DNA of 64,000 nt from Paraburkholderia bryophila (GCF_003269035.1 NZ_QLTK01000019.1:1-64000), one strand, 5' to 3'. Numbered from the stretch's first letter, positions 1 to 8,916 are shown. The notes: a model not told the origin generated them from the sequence alone. A program made the numbers and translations.

Positions 1-98
1 TCCGCTGAATAGCGTTTCATCTTCCATTCGCTGTCCGCCCTCCATCTTTACACTAATCGGTTCGGCTGAGGCGACAACTAGCCTGACATGGAGGGCAT

Positions 99-140
99 GC
101 CGCAAAGAAAAGTAGGCAAAAGAAAGCGGCTCACACCGCC
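99..140 (+). repeat. Left outer arm of the repeat island
   Basis: This stretch contains GCAAAGAAAAGTAGGCAAAA followed by a GCGGCTCACACCGCC segment. Its reverse complement recurs at 780-820 with one mismatch at the edge. I associate the AAAGAAAAGTAGG core with Burkholderia/Paraburkholderia intergenic repeats from memory. It bounds a non-coding island, so small ORFs inside should not be called as genes. Confidence 0.85.
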
Positions 141-171
141 AGCTCATAAGTGGGTTTCGTGGTACTCCTCC

Positions 172-264
172 GGTAGTGGTGCATCTGGAATCCGTGCTCT
201 CGCACACTTCGCGTTAGTGACAAAGGCGTCATTCTTCCGGCAGCGCTGTGCGCGCCGTGGCGGT
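172..264 (+). repeat. 93-bp repeat unit A, copy 1 (direct)
   Basis: It begins GGTAGTGGTGCATCTGGAAT and ends in GCGCGCCGTGGCGGT. It matches copy 2 (309-401) with about five differences, and copy 4 (656-748) in reverse orientation. A 44-base spacer (265-308) follows, and it is itself recognisable in inverted form at 612-655, so the full unit is about 137 bp. Confidence 0.85.
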
Positions 265-308
265 TGTTCAAGCAACACCCCTGCTAAGCGGGTCCCTTGC
301 GCAGCCAC

Positions 309-401
309 GGTAGTGGTGCATCTGGAATCTGTGTTCTCGCACACTTCGCGTTAGTGACAAAGGTGTCATTCTTCCGGCGGCGCTGCGCGCGCCGTGGCGG
401 T
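309..401 (+). repeat. 93-bp repeat unit A, copy 2 (direct)
   Basis: Direct second copy of the unit at 172-264, same length, with a handful of base differences. After it the sequence (402-570) is non-repetitive and forms the centre of the overall inverted repeat. Confidence 0.85.
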
Positions 402-570
402 CGTGCGGCAAATCAGCAGCTGTTGGCGGGCGGCCACGCCGCATTCGGCGACCATTTCCGGCTCTGAGGCGAAGCCGACGACCCCACCGCGCCAAAACGC
501 GGACTGCAAAGCGAACCGCTCCGGCGAGCGCTTCGCGCGAGGCGGGATGAATGACTGCTGTACCACGAAC

Positions 571-611
571 GCGGAGTGTGCGAGAGCACAGATTCCAGAT
601 GCACCACTACC
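571..611 (-). repeat. Repeat unit A, copy 3 (partial, inverted)
   Basis: Only the first 41 bases of unit A are present, in reverse orientation, ending CCAGATGCACCACTACC. The rest of the unit has been replaced by unrelated sequence (541-570). The following 612-655 segment matches the inverted spacer after copy 1. Confidence 0.8.
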
Positions 612-655
612 GCAACAACGCGAGGACCCCACTTAGCAGGGGCCTGACGTGAACG

Positions 656-748
656 ACCGCCGCGGCGCGCGCAGCGCCGCCGGAAAAATGACGCCTTTGT
701 CACTAACGCCAAATGCGCGAGAACACAGATTCCAGATGCACCACTACC
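656..748 (-). repeat. 93-bp repeat unit A, copy 4 (inverted)
   Basis: Full-length reverse-complement copy of unit A (GCGCCGCCGG ... CCACTACC). Copies 1-2 and copies 3-4 face each other, giving a nested inverted repeat of about 700 bp. Confidence 0.85.
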
Positions 749-779
749 GTGACTGCGCGAGGGCCCCGCTTAATGGTTA

Positions 780-837
780 GCGGTGTGAGCCGCTTTCTTT
801 TGCCTACTTTTCTTTGCGGCAAGCAAAGAAAAGTAGG
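780..837 (-). repeat. Right outer arm with 13-bp hairpin
   Basis: 780-820 is the reverse complement of 99-140. Immediately inside, CCTACTTTTCTTT (803-815) pairs perfectly with AAAGAAAAGTAGG (825-837) across a 9-base loop. A C-rich, A-rich low-complexity stretch (838-941) runs up to the stop of the aldolase gene; it contains T-runs on the minus strand but no clear terminator stem. Confidence 0.8.
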
Positions 838-941
838 TGCCCCCCCGCACAGGGGGAACGCTAGCAGACCACCAAGAACGCAAGGAAAGCCCCCCCAAAA
901 GAGAGCCCCAAAAAAAGAAGCACCGCACAGGCAAAAAAAAT

Positions 942-1967
942 TCAGCCCACCTGCAATTTAGCAAGCGTAATAGCTGTATCTTCAATCATATCCTCCTGCC
1001 CCCCCACCAGCCTCTGCCTCCCAAGCTCAACAAGAATATCCCTCGCAGAAACCCGATACTTAACCTCAGCCCGCTTGGCAAAAAGGAGGAACGACGAATA
1101 CACCCCAGCATACCCAAGCGTCAACGCATCCCGATCAAGCCGAATAGGCGAATCCATAATAGGCACAACAAGATCCTCCGCCACATCGGAGATCCGAAAC
1201 ACATCCACCCCCGTATGAATCTCCATCCGCTCGCAAACCGCGACCAACACTTCCATCGGCGTGTTCCCAGCGCCAGCACCAAGCCCAGCAGCAGCCGCAT
1301 CGATCCGATTAGCCCCGGCAGCCACAGCCGCAATAGAATTCGCCACGCCCATCGCGAGATTGTGATGCCCATGAAACCCAAGCTCGGTCTCAGGTCGCAA
1401 CGCTTCCCTTACCCGGCTAATCCGCGCAGTCACATCGTCGGGCAACATATGCCCCGCGGAGTCGGTGATATAGATGCAATTCGCCCCATACGACTCCATC
1501 AGCTTCGCCTGCGCGACCAACGCCCCCGCCGGCGACATATGCGCCATCATCAGAAAACCGACCGTATCCATGCCGAGCTTGCGCGCTAACCCAATGTGCT
1601 GCTCGGATACGTCCGCCTCGGTACAGTGCGTCGCCACCCGTATCGTATGTACGCCGAGATCGTGCGCCATCCGCAAATGTTCGACAGTACCAATGCCCGG
1701 TATCAACAACGCCGAGACCTTCGCCTGCTTCAACTCGGCGATCACGGCAGTCAGATAAGCTTCGTCGGTATGCGCCGGAAAACCATAATTCACCGACGCA
1801 CCACCCAGACCGTCGCCATGCGTCACTTCAATTAACGGCACACCGGCCGCATCGAGCCCGCGCGCAATGCCGCGCATCTGGTCCAGCGAAATCTGATGAC
1901 GCTTCGGATGCATGCCGTCGCGCAACGTCATGTCGTGTACGGTAATTCGCGTTCCTGCTAATGACAT
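942..1967 (-). CDS. mhpE: 4-hydroxy-2-oxovalerate aldolase (MhpE/DmpG/BphI family)
   Basis: This enzyme splits 4-hydroxy-2-oxovalerate into pyruvate and acetaldehyde, the last carbon-carbon cleavage of the meta-cleavage pathway. It is 341 residues, normal for the DmpG family. The N-terminal TLRDGMH motif gives Arg16, Asp17 and His20, matching the catalytic residues of the family, and the metal-binding His199 and His201 sit in GFHGHHN. It follows the acetaldehyde dehydrogenase by 9 bases; its AAGGAG ribosome site overlaps the preceding stop codon. The family works as a channelling complex with that dehydrogenase. The last third of the gene uses T-ending and AGG/GGG codons that its neighbours avoid. 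Confidence 0.93.
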   Translation of the reverse strand: MSLAGTRITVHDMTLRDGMHPKRHQISLDQMRGIARGLDAAGVPLIEVTHGDGLGGASVNYGFPAHTDEAYLTAVIAELKQAKVSALLIPGIGTVEHLRMAHDLGVHTIRVATHCTEADVSEQHIGLARKLGMDTVGFLMMAHMSPAGALVAQAKLMESYGANCIYITDSAGHMLPDDVTARISRVREALRPETELGFHGHHNLAMGVANSIAAVAAGANRIDAAAAGLGAGAGNTPMEVLVAVCERMEIHTGVDVFRISDVAEDLVVPIMDSPIRLDRDALTLGYAGVYSSFLLFAKRAEVKYRVSARDILVELGRQRLVGGQEDMIEDTAITLAKLQVG

Positions 1968-1976
1968 GGTCGCTCC

Positions 1977-2873
1977 TTAAGCAAGGGTGGATGCGGCGAG
2001 CATCTGTTGGGCGAAGACTTCCGCCGTGCGCGCGGCAGCCGCGGTCATGATGTCGAGATTGCCGGCGTATTTCGGCAGATAGTCGCCGAGACCTTCCACT
2101 TCCATGAAGACGGAAACGCGCCGGCCGTCGAACACGGGGCCGTTCTTCAGCGTGTAGCCGGGCACGTATTGGCGTACTTCGTCGACCATCGCATGCACGG
2201 AAGCGGTGATCGCGTCGATGTCGGGATCGCTCTCCGTCAAACAGTGAATCGTGTCGCGCATGATCAACGGCGGCTCGGCCGGGTTGATCACGATGATCGC
2301 CTTGCCCACCGCCGCGCCGCCAATCTGCTCGATCGCGAGCGACGTGGTGCGGGTAAATTCGTCGATGTTCTTGCGCGTGCCGGGACCGACCGAACGCGAC
2401 GACACCGTCGCGACGATCTCGCCGTACACCACGCGCTGCACACGCGACACGGCATGCACCATCGGAATGGTCGCCTGCCCGCCGCACGTCACCATGTTGA
2501 CGTTCATCACCTGCTGGTCGTTCTGCGCGGCAAGATTCACCGGCGGCACGCAGAACGGGCCAATGGCGGCAGGCGTCAGGTCGATCATGCGCACGCCGCG
2601 CGAGGTCAGTTTGTCGGAGTGCTCGCGGTGGACGTACGCGGAAGTGGCGTCGAACGCAATGCGGATGTCGTCGGTGGCGAGATGCGGCAACAAGCCGTCT
2701 ATGCCGTCGGCGGTGGTTTTCAGGCCCAGCTCGCGGGCGCGGGCGAGGCCTTCCGAAGCTGCGTCCACGCCGACCATCCAGACGGGTTCGAGTACCGTGC
2801 TGCGACGCAGCTTGTACAGCAGATCGGTGCCGATGTTGCCGGGCCCGATCAACGCGCATTTGATCTTGCTCAT
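1977..2873 (-). CDS. mhpF: Acetaldehyde dehydrogenase (acylating), MhpF/DmpF family
   Basis: It converts acetaldehyde, NAD+ and CoA to acetyl-CoA, taking acetaldehyde directly from the partner aldolase in this family. It is 298 residues. The Rossmann motif GPGNIGT lies at residues 10-16, and the catalytic cysteine is Cys130 in MVTCGGQATIP. An AAAGGAT ribosome site precedes the ATG. It sits between the hydratase and the aldolase, the usual order for lower meta-cleavage operons. The same pair also serves steroid ring degradation (TesFG/HsaFG type), so the pathway cannot be named from this gene alone. Confidence 0.94.
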   Translation of the reverse strand: MSKIKCALIGPGNIGTDLLYKLRRSTVLEPVWMVGVDAASEGLARARELGLKTTADGIDGLLPHLATDDIRIAFDATSAYVHREHSDKLTSRGVRMIDLTPAAIGPFCVPPVNLAAQNDQQVMNVNMVTCGGQATIPMVHAVSRVQRVVYGEIVATVSSRSVGPGTRKNIDEFTRTTSLAIEQIGGAAVGKAIIVINPAEPPLIMRDTIHCLTESDPDIDAITASVHAMVDEVRQYVPGYTLKNGPVFDGRRVSVFMEVEGLGDYLPKYAGNLDIMTAAAARTAEVFAQQMLAASTLA

Positions 2874-2907
2874 TCAATGCATCCTTTAATGAAAGACGGT
2901 CAGGCAA

Positions 2908-3690
2908 TCAGACGAAGCGCACCGAACAACCGCCGATGCCTTCGATGTGCATCTCCAGCAGGTCGCCGCCAGTGACGGGAATCAACGCCGCGAGCGAGCC
3001 CGACAGCACGACCTCGCCCGCAAGCAGCGGCACGCCGAGTTCGCCGAGCGTATTCGCGAGCCACGCAACGGCGTCGGCGGGGTGGCCGAGCGCGGCGGCG
3101 CCGATGCCTTGCGCGACACGCTCGCCGTTTTTGTCGAGCGTCATGCGGCAGGCCGCGAGATCCAGCGCGTCGGGCGACACGCGTTCGTGGCCGAGCACGT
3201 AGACGCCGCACGACGCGTTGTCGGCGACCGTGTCGCCAATGCGGATCGCCCAGTCGCGAATCCGCGAATCGACGATTTCGAAGCACGCGCCGACGGCGTC
3301 CGTGGCGGCGAGCACGGCCGCGCGCGTCACGCCGGGGCCGCGCAGATCGTGTTTCAGATAGAACGCGATTTCGCCTTCGGCGCGCGGCGCGATCAGCGTG
3401 TCGATCGGAATCGCCTCGCCGGCGACGTAGTGCATGCCCGACAGCAAAATGCCGAAGTCCGGCTGATGAACGCCGAGCATGTTCTGCACGGCCGCGCTCG
3501 TCAGGCCGATCTTCTTGCCGACGACGGTCTCGCCCGCCTCGATCCGGCGCGCGATGAAATGCTGTTGCACCCGGTAAGCGTCGGCGAGCGGCAAGCCGTC
3601 ATCCCGGGCGGAAAGAGGGGCGATCGGCGCGCGCTCGAGCCAGGCGCGATAAAGCGTGTCGCCGAGTTCGGCGTGTAGAGTCGAAGTCAT
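2908..3690 (-). CDS. mhpD: 2-oxopent-4-enoate hydratase (MhpD/DmpE family)
   Basis: It adds water to 2-hydroxypenta-2,4-dienoate to give 4-hydroxy-2-oxovalerate, the substrate of the aldolase encoded downstream. From the chosen ATG it is 260 residues, the DmpE length. The start (MTSTLHAELGDTLYRAW) resembles the DmpE N-terminus, and GKKIGLTSAAVQNMLGVHQP is the typical family core. The frame is open far upstream with no recognisable protein, so I rejected the longer reading. There is no good ribosome site at this ATG; an in-frame ATG at 3738 has a GGAG seven bases upstream and would add 16 residues, so the start is uncertain. Confidence 0.9.
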   Translation of the reverse strand: MTSTLHAELGDTLYRAWLERAPIAPLSARDDGLPLADAYRVQQHFIARRIEAGETVVGKKIGLTSAAVQNMLGVHQPDFGILLSGMHYVAGEAIPIDTLIAPRAEGEIAFYLKHDLRGPGVTRAAVLAATDAVGACFEIVDSRIRDWAIRIGDTVADNASCGVYVLGHERVSPDALDLAACRMTLDKNGERVAQGIGAAALGHPADAVAWLANTLGELGVPLLAGEVVLSGSLAALIPVTGGDLLEMHIEGIGGCSVRFV

Positions 3691-3773
3691 CGCATTTGAA
3701 TGGAGGGGTGAGAAGCGGACCATGGCTCGATTCGCCATGGCCAGGCTCCGTGCGCCCGAAAGCGCAAACAGGT

Positions 3774-5165
3774 TTAGTTGCCCGCGCCCCGAATCGCGTC
3801 GGGCGAGAAGTACGCTTCGGTCAGTTGCGAGCCGCGCGTGAGCACTGGCATCGGTTCCTGATTCGACAGACGGTCGGCGTAATAGGCGCCCGAAATCAGG
3901 TCGTGATAGAACACCGCGGTCGAATAGAACGACTTGGCGTCGAATGCATACAGGGTCGGCGCAAGGTTGGTGCGCCACAGCGTGCCGCGGGCGTCGTAGT
4001 TGTCGGCGGCGACGGCATTCCACGTGTCCTCGTCGAGATACAGCACCCGTTTCGCGTATTGATGGCGGTAGCCGGATTTCAGCGTGGCCTGCAGTACCCA
4101 CACGCGATGCAGTTCGAAGCGCATGTACTGGGTGTTCTCGTGACCCTTCGTCAACAGATCGGTGTACTTGATCGACGGGTCCATCAGCTTGTAGTTGTCG
4201 TACGGTACGTACACTTCGCGCTTGCCGACGATCTTCCAGTCGTAGCGTTCGCCCGAGCCGTTGAACAGGCGATCGTCGTCGACGGTGCGGAAACCGCCGG
4301 GGCCTTCGGGCTGGTCGAAACCGAATTCGGGCGCCTGGCGCACGCGCCGCGTGCCGGGGTTATACGACCAGGTACGGCGCGTGTCGGAGCCCTCCTGGTC
4401 CCACATTTCGTAGCCGGTGATGATCGTGCCGCGATCGGACAGCGGCAACATGGTGGTCTGGCGGAAGAAGCTCTTCGCGTTCAGCACGTTCTTCGGATCG
4501 AAACGGTCCGCGCTGCGCGGTCCGTAAATCGCGTATTGCACCTTTCCCCAGGCAATGTTGCCGTCCGGATAAACGACCGCCTGGTCGTAGGTGGCGGTTT
4601 CGCCTTCGATCGCCGAGGCGAAGCGCAGGTCCCACATGGCTTCCACGCCGCTTTTCGGCACCGGGAACGGCGTGACCGGCGGGAAATCCTTCAGGCCGTT
4701 CTGATCTTTTGTCATCGTCGTGGTCGGCGCGTACAGGCGAATGTCCTTGTACACGGCGTCGCCGTAGCTGAAATCACGGTGGCTCGGATAGACCGGAATC
4801 TTGAAGGTGTCGGGATATTTTTTCAGCAGCGCTTTTTCGCCGTCGGTCAGACGCGCTTCGTATTGCTGCATGTTTTGCGCGGTAATCACGAAGAGCGGCT
4901 TCTCGCTCGCATACGGATCGGGGAAGCGTTGCCCCGCTTTATAGTCGACGCCCGGCGGCGTGCCGAACCATTTGCCGCTCCACGCGGGGATCGTGCCGTC
5001 GGCGTTGCCCGCGCGCTCGGCGCCCATCGGCGTGAGGGGGCCTTCGAGTTTGGCGAGATCTTCCGGGCTGGTTTTGGCGAACGACGGGGCGCCGAGTGAG
5101 GCCGCGAGCGCGGCACCCGCGGCGAACACGCAGACACGCAGGGCGGGATTGAAAATTCGACTCAT
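3774..5165 (-). CDS. DUF1329 family exported protein
   Basis: 463 residues from the ATG with an AAGAGGA ribosome site. The N-terminus is a classical signal peptide (RIFNPALRVCVFAAGAALAA..., cleaved near SFA-KT), so the protein is periplasmic or outer-membrane associated. DUF1329 proteins are nearly always encoded next to DUF1302 proteins, as here, and near catabolic genes for hydrophobic compounds. Their role is not settled; a LolB/LolA-like beta fold or a part in hydrophobic substrate uptake has been suggested. It lies between the DUF1302 gene and the hydratase, in the same direction, so it is probably co-transcribed with the catabolic genes. Confidence 0.85.
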   Translation of the reverse strand: MSRIFNPALRVCVFAAGAALAASLGAPSFAKTSPEDLAKLEGPLTPMGAERAGNADGTIPAWSGKWFGTPPGVDYKAGQRFPDPYASEKPLFVITAQNMQQYEARLTDGEKALLKKYPDTFKIPVYPSHRDFSYGDAVYKDIRLYAPTTTMTKDQNGLKDFPPVTPFPVPKSGVEAMWDLRFASAIEGETATYDQAVVYPDGNIAWGKVQYAIYGPRSADRFDPKNVLNAKSFFRQTTMLPLSDRGTIITGYEMWDQEGSDTRRTWSYNPGTRRVRQAPEFGFDQPEGPGGFRTVDDDRLFNGSGERYDWKIVGKREVYVPYDNYKLMDPSIKYTDLLTKGHENTQYMRFELHRVWVLQATLKSGYRHQYAKRVLYLDEDTWNAVAADNYDARGTLWRTNLAPTLYAFDAKSFYSTAVFYHDLISGAYYADRLSNQEPMPVLTRGSQLTEAYFSPDAIRGAGN

Positions 5166-5249
5166 GACCAAATCCTCTTGCAGTAAAAAGACGGCTGATT
5201 CAAAGGGTGATGCGTGTTCCAAGGCTCCGGCGCGTGAGCGTCGGAACGC

Positions 5250-6824
5250 TCAGAACGAGTACTTCGCGGTCGCGAGCACGTAATCGCGATCGGCGAGCGG
5301 ACGGTTGACCGGGTCCGGCGTGCCGAGGAACTTGGCATAGACCAGCGCGAGCTGCAGGTTGCTCAGGCGCGTGAAGGTCACGCCGACCGTCACGCGGTGG
5401 TCGCCCACGCCGGTCATCGAACCGAGCGCGCCGGCCAGCGACGACTTGCCGGTGAAGTCGTCGGAGTAGGTAAGCGGCACATCGACGTCCCAACCGTTGA
5501 AGACGTTCTTGTAACTGAGCGTCCACGCCACTTCGAACGCGGCTGCGTTGCGCGTGTTGGCGAGCGTGGTGGAACCGAGCAGCGGCGTGATATTGCCGGC
5601 GTGAACGTACGAGACTTCACCCACCAGCGTCTGCGAGGCGGCAAGGAAGGTCGGGCCGATCGAATAGATCGCGGACAGGTTCGATTGCCAGACGTCGCCA
5701 CGCGTGGACTGCGCGCCGAGCGGCGTGTTGACCAGCACGGCCGCGCCCTGGCGGTACGAGGTTTCGCCGGCGACGTTCACGCCGTTCAGATCGGTCGAGA
5801 AACTCAGACCGGTGAGCTTGATGTTGTCGAAGAACTTCTCCTGATACGACAGTGTGGGGAAGTACGTCGTCACGACACTGGGATTCATGTCGTTGTAGTG
5901 CAGGTAGTAAGCGCCGATCTCGGTGTCGCCGAGGACTCGCCAGCGTGCGCCGAGACCCCATTGGCCGCTGTTGCCGGGACGGCTGTCGGGAGCGCGCGGA
6001 ATCTGCACGCCGCCCGGTCCGATGATGTATTCGGCGCCCGGGCCGACTACGTCGGAATAGCTCATGTAGCTGCCCGGCGCGCTGAGTTGATTCGGCTGGA
6101 ACGAGAACTGGTAGTAGCCGAGCAGGCTGAAGTTCGGCGCGATCTGCCATTGCGTCGAGATCTGCGGCACCGGCAACAGAATGTCTTTGACCTCCGCACC
6201 CGCCACGAACGATTTGGTCGCGTCGGCGGGGCCTTGCGCGCCCGCGATGTTCGGGAAGAAAACACTCTCGCCCCACGCCACGACCTGATCGCCGACCTTC
6301 ACGTTCAGGCTCGTGCCGCCCAGTTTGAAGGTGTTGTAGACATACGCGGCAAGCAGTTGCGTGCGGCCGCCCGCCCAGTAGTTGGCCTGCTCGGTGAAGT
6401 TGTTGTACACGCCGCCGTGATTCACGGTCCCGGGCGCGTCGTTGTAGTTCGAGTGTTGGTACGCCTGATCGTAGAACGTGTCCGCGCGCACGAAGACGCC
6501 CCAGTCGTCGTGCTTGAGGTTCACTTCGCCAAGCACGCTCACCTGGTTTTCGATCAGCTTGTTCCTGGCGAAATTGCGGTCGCCGTCATCGCCGTTGATG
6601 TTCGCGGGGGTCAGCAGATTGCCGCTCGGCGCACGCGTACGCATGCCCAGACCGTAACCGAGCGTGAAGGTGTAATCGAGCGTGGTGTCGGCGCCGAGAT
6701 TGACCGTGTCGCCCGCATAAGCGGGGGCGACGGTCAGCGTCGCCGCTGCCAGCATGGCGAGTTTGCATGCCGCGCACACCGCGCGCAGTACGGGTGCGCG
6801 CTCCTGTGTTCCGTTGATCTGCAT
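5250..6824 (-). CDS. DUF1302 family outer-membrane protein
   Basis: 524 residues with a signal peptide (about residues 1-38, ending AYA-GD). The body is rich in alternating aromatic and polar residues and Gly/Asn, and ends in an aromatic residue (ATAKYSF), the mark of an outer-membrane beta-barrel. A GAGGAGA ribosome site precedes the ATG. DUF1302 and DUF1329 form a conserved pair. I infer a channel for the compound degraded by this cluster, because it is embedded among the degradation genes. Substrate is unknown. Confidence 0.83.
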   Translation of the reverse strand: MQINGTQERAPVLRAVCAACKLAMLAAATLTVAPAYAGDTVNLGADTTLDYTFTLGYGLGMRTRAPSGNLLTPANINGDDGDRNFARNKLIENQVSVLGEVNLKHDDWGVFVRADTFYDQAYQHSNYNDAPGTVNHGGVYNNFTEQANYWAGGRTQLLAAYVYNTFKLGGTSLNVKVGDQVVAWGESVFFPNIAGAQGPADATKSFVAGAEVKDILLPVPQISTQWQIAPNFSLLGYYQFSFQPNQLSAPGSYMSYSDVVGPGAEYIIGPGGVQIPRAPDSRPGNSGQWGLGARWRVLGDTEIGAYYLHYNDMNPSVVTTYFPTLSYQEKFFDNIKLTGLSFSTDLNGVNVAGETSYRQGAAVLVNTPLGAQSTRGDVWQSNLSAIYSIGPTFLAASQTLVGEVSYVHAGNITPLLGSTTLANTRNAAAFEVAWTLSYKNVFNGWDVDVPLTYSDDFTGKSSLAGALGSMTGVGDHRVTVGVTFTRLSNLQLALVYAKFLGTPDPVNRPLADRDYVLATAKYSF

Positions 6825-6951
6825 CCTGTCTCCTCTGTGGTCACGTCTGAAATTTGTTGTGCTCAGAGGTTAGGGGTCACGTGCGGGGCGGGAATCGTCA
6901 AAACGGACTAGTCGCTTGTCCTGGGGGACGCGGGCTAGGCGTGCGCGTGGT

Positions 6952-7737
6952 CTACGTTGTCGAGGTGCGAAGCTGGCCGCTCGCGGCGAGAAATGCCGGT
7001 ACTTCACCACCCCCTTCGAGAATCAGGTTGCTGCCCGACGCATAGGCCGCGTGCGGCGACGCGAGGAACAGGCAGGCGGACGCGATGTCGGCGGGCTGCG
7101 CGAGACGACCGGCGGGAATCGTCGCGCTAATGGCGGCGAGCGCGCCGTGCGGGTCCGCTGCGGACGACCCCGTGTGGCCGCTGGTGGCGGCTTCGGTCTC
7201 CACCAGACTCGGGCTCACCGCGCAGACACGCACGTGCGGCGCCCATTCGACCGCGAGCGAGCGCACCGCGTTGAGCAGGCCCGCTTTTGCGGCACCGTAA
7301 GCCGCCGTGCCGGGCGACGCGCGCAAGCCGCTCACGCTGCCGATAAACAGCAGCACGCCGCCTCCGCTTTGCCGCTGCATGCGTGCGTTGGCGCGTTGCG
7401 CGAGTTGCAGCGGCGCAAGCAGATTCAGGCGGATCACTGCCTCGGTGAAGCGCGGCGAGGCGTCGGCGGCGAGTGCGAACGGTGCGCCGCCCGCGTTGTT
7501 GATCACCACGTCGAGGCGGCCGGCTTCCTGTTCTATCTGCGCGAGCAAGGCGTCGATCGCGTCGATGTCGCGTACGTCGGCGGCGATGAAACGTGGGTTC
7601 CGGGTGTGGGGATCGGTGCGTCCGCAGACATAAACCGTCGCACCCGCCGCGACGAACGCCCGCGCGATGCCCGCGCCGATCCCCTTGGTGCCGCCGGTCA
7701 CCAGCACGACCTTGCCGCTGTAATCGAATCCCGTCAT
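6952..7737 (-). CDS. SDR family NAD(P)-dependent oxidoreductase
   Basis: 261 residues from the ATG that follows a GGAGA ribosome site. It has the TGGTKGIGAGIA cofactor motif near the N-terminus, NNAGG, and the catalytic YGAAK. The C-terminal SGSNLILEGGGEVP segment is typical of classical SDRs. It is the first gene of the minus-strand half of the catabolic cluster and is divergent from the hydrolase gene (about 230 bases between starts, room for shared control). A likely role is oxidation of an alcohol or dihydrodiol intermediate, but the substrate cannot be read from sequence. Confidence 0.88.
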   Translation of the reverse strand: MTGFDYSGKVVLVTGGTKGIGAGIARAFVAAGATVYVCGRTDPHTRNPRFIAADVRDIDAIDALLAQIEQEAGRLDVVINNAGGAPFALAADASPRFTEAVIRLNLLAPLQLAQRANARMQRQSGGGVLLFIGSVSGLRASPGTAAYGAAKAGLLNAVRSLAVEWAPHVRVCAVSPSLVETEAATSGHTGSSAADPHGALAAISATIPAGRLAQPADIASACLFLASPHAAYASGSNLILEGGGEVPAFLAASGQLRTSTT

Positions 7738-7964
7738 TGCCGCTGTCTCCATTCGTTCGTGTGGGCCCGATGGTAGGAGAAATGCGACGGCGCCTCGTAG
7801 TCTGAAAAGACGATGCCGACGCGCGCCCGCGCGCCGATCATGGTTGCGCTGGTGATGTTCGTACCATCGGCCGCGCCGAAGAGCGCGGCGCGAGACCGCA
7901 ACCGTGTTGCATGGACCGCAGTAGGCGCAGCAGCGCCGACCCCGGTCGAAGGAGACAAGCGCGC
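7738..7964. promoter_or_regulatory. Divergent intergenic region between SDR and hydrolase
   Basis: 227 bases separate the two divergent starts, so both halves of the catabolic cluster are probably controlled from here. The plus-strand gene has an AAGGAGA ribosome site at about 7949. I could not identify a convincing operator palindrome by eye. Confidence 0.5.
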
Positions 7965-8843
7965 ATGACCGCAACGCCCACCGGCTTCCAGGAAGCCACA
8001 CCGACCACTCGCCCGCCTGCGGAAGCGCCGGTCGGGATTTTCACCGAGGCGCCCGGCGGCCTCATGCTTCATCACTTCGAAGCCGGCAGCGGCGCGCCCG
8101 TCGTGTTCATTCACGGCAGCGGGCCCGGTGCGAGCGGCTTCAGTAATTTCAAACACAACTATCCGTGCTTCGCTGCGGCCGGATACCGCGCGATCGTGGT
8201 CGATCTGCCGGGTTACGGCGCCTCGTCGAAGCCTGCGGACGCGCTCTACACGCTCGACTTTTTCGTCGAAGCGTTGCGCGCGCAACTGACCGCCAACGGC
8301 ATCGGCCGCGCCACGCTGCTCGGTAATTCGCTGGGCGGCGCGATCGCGCTGCAATACGCGCTCGACTATCCCGACGACGTCGACAGTCTGATCATGATGG
8401 CGCCGGGCGGCGTCGAGGAACGCGAAACGTACTTCAGAATGGACGGCATCCAGAAGATGGTGTCGCTGTTCACGAACCGGCAGATGAACCGGCTGACCAT
8501 GCGTCAACTGCTCGACATGCTGGTGTACGACCGCAGCCTCGTGACGGATGCCCTGGTCGAGGAACGCCTGCGCGTGTGCGAACAGCAGCCGCCCGAAGTG
8601 CTGTCGACCATGCGTGTGCCGAATCTCACCGGACGTCTCGCCGAACTGCAATGCCCGGTACTCGGTTTCTGGGGCAGCGACGACCGCTTCAATCCGGCCA
8701 GCGGCGCGATGCGTTTTCTCGAACACTGCGCCGACGCGCGCTTCGTGCTGATGAATCGCTGCGGCCATTGGGTCATGGTCGAGCATCGCGAGTATTTCAA
8801 TCGCGAATGTCTGGCATTTCTCGCGGACAGGCGCGCCGCTTGA
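7965..8843 (+). CDS. Alpha/beta hydrolase, meta-cleavage-product hydrolase type
   Basis: 292 residues from the ATG after an AAGGAGAC ribosome site. The HGSGPGASGFSNF stretch is the oxyanion-loop signature of carbon-carbon bond hydrolases (BphD, MhpC, TesD/HsaD). The nucleophile is Ser122 in GNSLGG, the acid lies in WGSDDRF (about 237-243) and the base is His268 in CGHW. These enzymes cut a vinylogous diketone from a ring-cleaving dioxygenase and release a dienoate, exactly what the hydratase gene nearby would use. The acyl part, and so the pathway, is unknown. An upstream in-frame start would add a Arg-rich, unlikely leader. Confidence 0.88.
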   Translation: MTATPTGFQEATPTTRPPAEAPVGIFTEAPGGLMLHHFEAGSGAPVVFIHGSGPGASGFSNFKHNYPCFAAAGYRAIVVDLPGYGASSKPADALYTLDFFVEALRAQLTANGIGRATLLGNSLGGAIALQYALDYPDDVDSLIMMAPGGVEERETYFRMDGIQKMVSLFTNRQMNRLTMRQLLDMLVYDRSLVTDALVEERLRVCEQQPPEVLSTMRVPNLTGRLAELQCPVLGFWGSDDRFNPASGAMRFLEHCADARFVLMNRCGHWVMVEHREYFNRECLAFLADRRAA

Positions 8844-8916
8844 GGCATCCTGCAGGCTGCGGCGCCGCGCGGTTCGACGGGGCCCGGCAGTCCCACTACA
8901 ACACGACGGAGACGAT

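Noticed and set aside
172..748. CRISPR array
   Set aside because: Repeats are 93 bp, only four copies, in opposite orientations with no short regular spacers.
88..961. Several overlapping small ORFs in the repeat island
   Set aside because: They are formed by translation of the repeated units in different frames, have no ribosome sites and no family.
3691..4101. N-terminal extension of the hydratase gene
   Set aside because: The extension is Arg-rich, overlaps the DUF1329 gene and has no family support; the family start is at 3690 or, at most, 3738.
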